From positions 1 to 35,199 of the forward strand of contig JBGTFW010000217.1 in assembly GCA_041747075.1 (NCBI GenBank): DNA of 35,199 nucleotides, written 5' to 3'. The translations under genes and the position numbers were made by a program. Under the pieces are notes generated by a model. The model searched no databases. It was not told where the DNA came from and was given only the letters and a program-made list of their open reading frames with translations. The DNA is from CAJQPP01 sp041747075 (GTDB taxonomy: Bacteria; Planctomycetota; Planctomycetia; Pirellulales; Pirellulaceae). This document shows positions 34,311-35,199 of this stretch, piece after piece (the stretch's first letter is position 1; every line of letters begins with the position of its first letter).

Positions 34311-34972
34311 TCATGATTTTCGTGATCGTGTCTTCCAATTCTTGCGCCACCGTTGACAACTGCGGCGAGTTGAACATCGCCAGCAGTGCCGTTGGCTTCA
34401 ATGTTGCCAGTATGGTCGTCCCGTCCTCCTCGTAAATGGAGATCCGGCATGGCAGTGCGGTGGAGACGCTCCTGTTTTCATCGAGTTTGTTCGAGTGCCA
34501 ACTGGTGGCGAGCGGCCCAGTCTCCGCTTCGCCATCGCCGACGACGCAAGCCACGAGCAGATCGGGATTATCGAACGCCGCGCCGTATGCATGCGGCAAC
34601 GAAGACCCCAGTTCGCCGCCTTCGTGAATTGAACCCGGCGTCTCCGGCGCGACGCGACTCGGAATGCCGACGGGAAAGGAGAACTGCTTGAACAGTCGCT
34701 GCATCCCGTCCGCATCTTGTGAGATGTGCGGATAAACCGCGCTGTAGGTGCCTTCGAGGTAAGCGTTTGCTACCAGCCCGGGTCCCCCGTGACCTGGCCC
34801 GGTGACGTAGATGGCGTTCAGGTTGTGCTCCTTGAATGACGCCGTTCATGTGAACGTAGATAACGTTCAGCCCTGGTGTCGTGCCCCAGTGTCCGAGCAG
34901 ACGTGGCTTGATGTGCCCCAACGTCAATGGTTTCTTGAGCAGCGGATTGTCGTACAGATAGAATCCGGTCAT
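34288..34972 (-). pseudogene. xfp: Chimeric remnant: frameshifted phosphoketolase 5' part joined to a DUF302 3' end
   Basis: From ATG 34972 the product reads MTGFYLYDNPLLKKPLTL, HIKPRLLGHWGTTPGLN, IYVHMNGVI, a phosphoketolase start already lacking about 30 residues. A one-base gain near 34831 shifts the frame. Homology then continues in the frame ending at 34288: EHNLNAIYVTGPGHGGPGLV, then a DADG-MQRLF segment, SIHEGGELG and VVGDGEAETGPLATSWHSNK. At about 34485 phosphoketolase homology ends abruptly. The remaining 65 residues (LDENRSVSTALPCRISIYEE and following, to KIMNEAAVSE) fit the C-terminal half of DUF302. A deletion between two neighbouring genes explains this best. The start overlaps the HAD-IIB stop by four bases. 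Confidence 0.85.
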
Positions 34973-35199
34973 CGGGCCACCTCCTCACGAAGTGCGGTGT
35001 GTACAATTCCATCCATACACGCAAGGATCGTCTCAATGACACGTTTGGTTTCCTCCGTATTGTTGACTTGGATGGACACCACGCCCGCTTCCTTGACCGG
35101 ATAGTCGTTCCCGCCCGGGAACAGGGCATCCCCGGCAAAAATCATCTCATCAATATCAATGCCAAGGATCTCCCGGAGCTTTTTGATCCCGTAGGCTTT
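34969..35199 (-). CDS. HAD-IIB family phosphatase, C-terminal part (5' end outside window)
   Basis: The frame enters from the right edge and ends at TGA 34969-34971. The 76 visible residues start KAYGIKKLREILGI. They contain the last HAD motif, FAGDALFPGGNDYPVKEAGV (21-40), where GD and ND bind Mg2+, followed by VSIQVNNTEETKRVIETIL. This matches HAD-IIB hydrolases related to sucrose-phosphate phosphatase. These genes are often found next to phosphoketolase genes, as here: the phosphoketolase remnant starts inside its stop codon (ATGA overlap). The visible part shows no damage. The full substrate cannot be deduced. Confidence 0.82.
   Translation of the reverse strand, partial: KAYGIKKLREILGIDIDEMIFAGDALFPGGNDYPVKEAGVVSIQVNNTEETKRVIETILACMDGIVHTALREEVAR

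Noticed and set aside
34818..35138. Open frame at the right edge overlapping the HAD gene
   Set aside because: Arg/Ser-rich shadow of the HAD-IIB frame, which has the GD...GGND motif.

Overview
The window is a GC-rich bacterial chromosome segment. Its content suggests a member of the Planctomycetes. Pointers are a Flp/Tad pilus locus built with FHA-domain proteins, large membrane-anchored Ser/Thr kinases carrying PEGA-like and TPR domains, a leucine-rich-repeat protein joined to a DUF1570-like metallopeptidase region, a PEP-CTERM protein, an Uma2-family protein, and many GC-rich intergenic palindromes. No rRNA, tRNA or CRISPR array was seen. The assignment is inference from gene content, because no phylogenetic marker gene is present.

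Layout. 1-185: tail of a polyacidic protein. 374-1976 (+): a stand-alone CpaF/TadA-type ATPase and a small four-helix membrane protein. 14087-2132 (-): a long Tad locus. In transcription order it has a Flp-like pilin, the TadV/CpaA prepilin peptidase, a small prepilin-like protein, a TadE-like protein, a TadG-like protein, a TadE-like protein with a long coiled coil, an unknown membrane-anchored protein, a CpaB-like protein, an FHA-TadA fusion ATPase, TadB, TadC, and a membrane-anchored FHA protein. No secretin (CpaC/RcpA), TadZ/CpaE or TadD is in the window. 14426-21054 (+): a membrane-anchored methyltransferase, a transmembrane Ser/Thr kinase with a Cache-like sensor region, and a large transmembrane pseudokinase with PEGA-like and TPR repeats. 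21124-25356: an Uma2 protein (-), a DNA methyltransferase with a C-terminal GIY-YIG-like domain (+), and a secreted thioredoxin-fold protein (+) ending in a strong intrinsic terminator. 25457-30987: a structured intergenic region with a perfect dyad, a MerR-type regulator with a degenerate B12-binding-like domain, the metallopeptidase-like LRR protein (-), and a PilD-like protein overlapping a Rossmann-fold methyltransferase-like gene. 31005-35199 (-): a PEP-CTERM protein, then a decayed metabolic region. The decayed region has two different broken 5' fragments of phosphoketolase (one fused to a DUF302 tail) on either side of an intact P1B-type metal ATPase, after the end of a HAD-IIB phosphatase gene.

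How the genes may work together. The minus-strand cluster should make a Tad pilus or Tad-type secretion machine. The ATPase carries an N-terminal FHA domain, and a second FHA protein sits at the end of the cluster. One kinase and one pseudokinase are encoded just upstream on the opposite strand. A phospho-signalling input to the machine is therefore a reasonable hypothesis, but both FHA domains lack part of the usual phosphothreonine-binding motif. The phosphoketolase region looks like a former carbon-metabolism and metal operon that is being lost.

All calls come from reading the sequence and from family knowledge. No database search was run.
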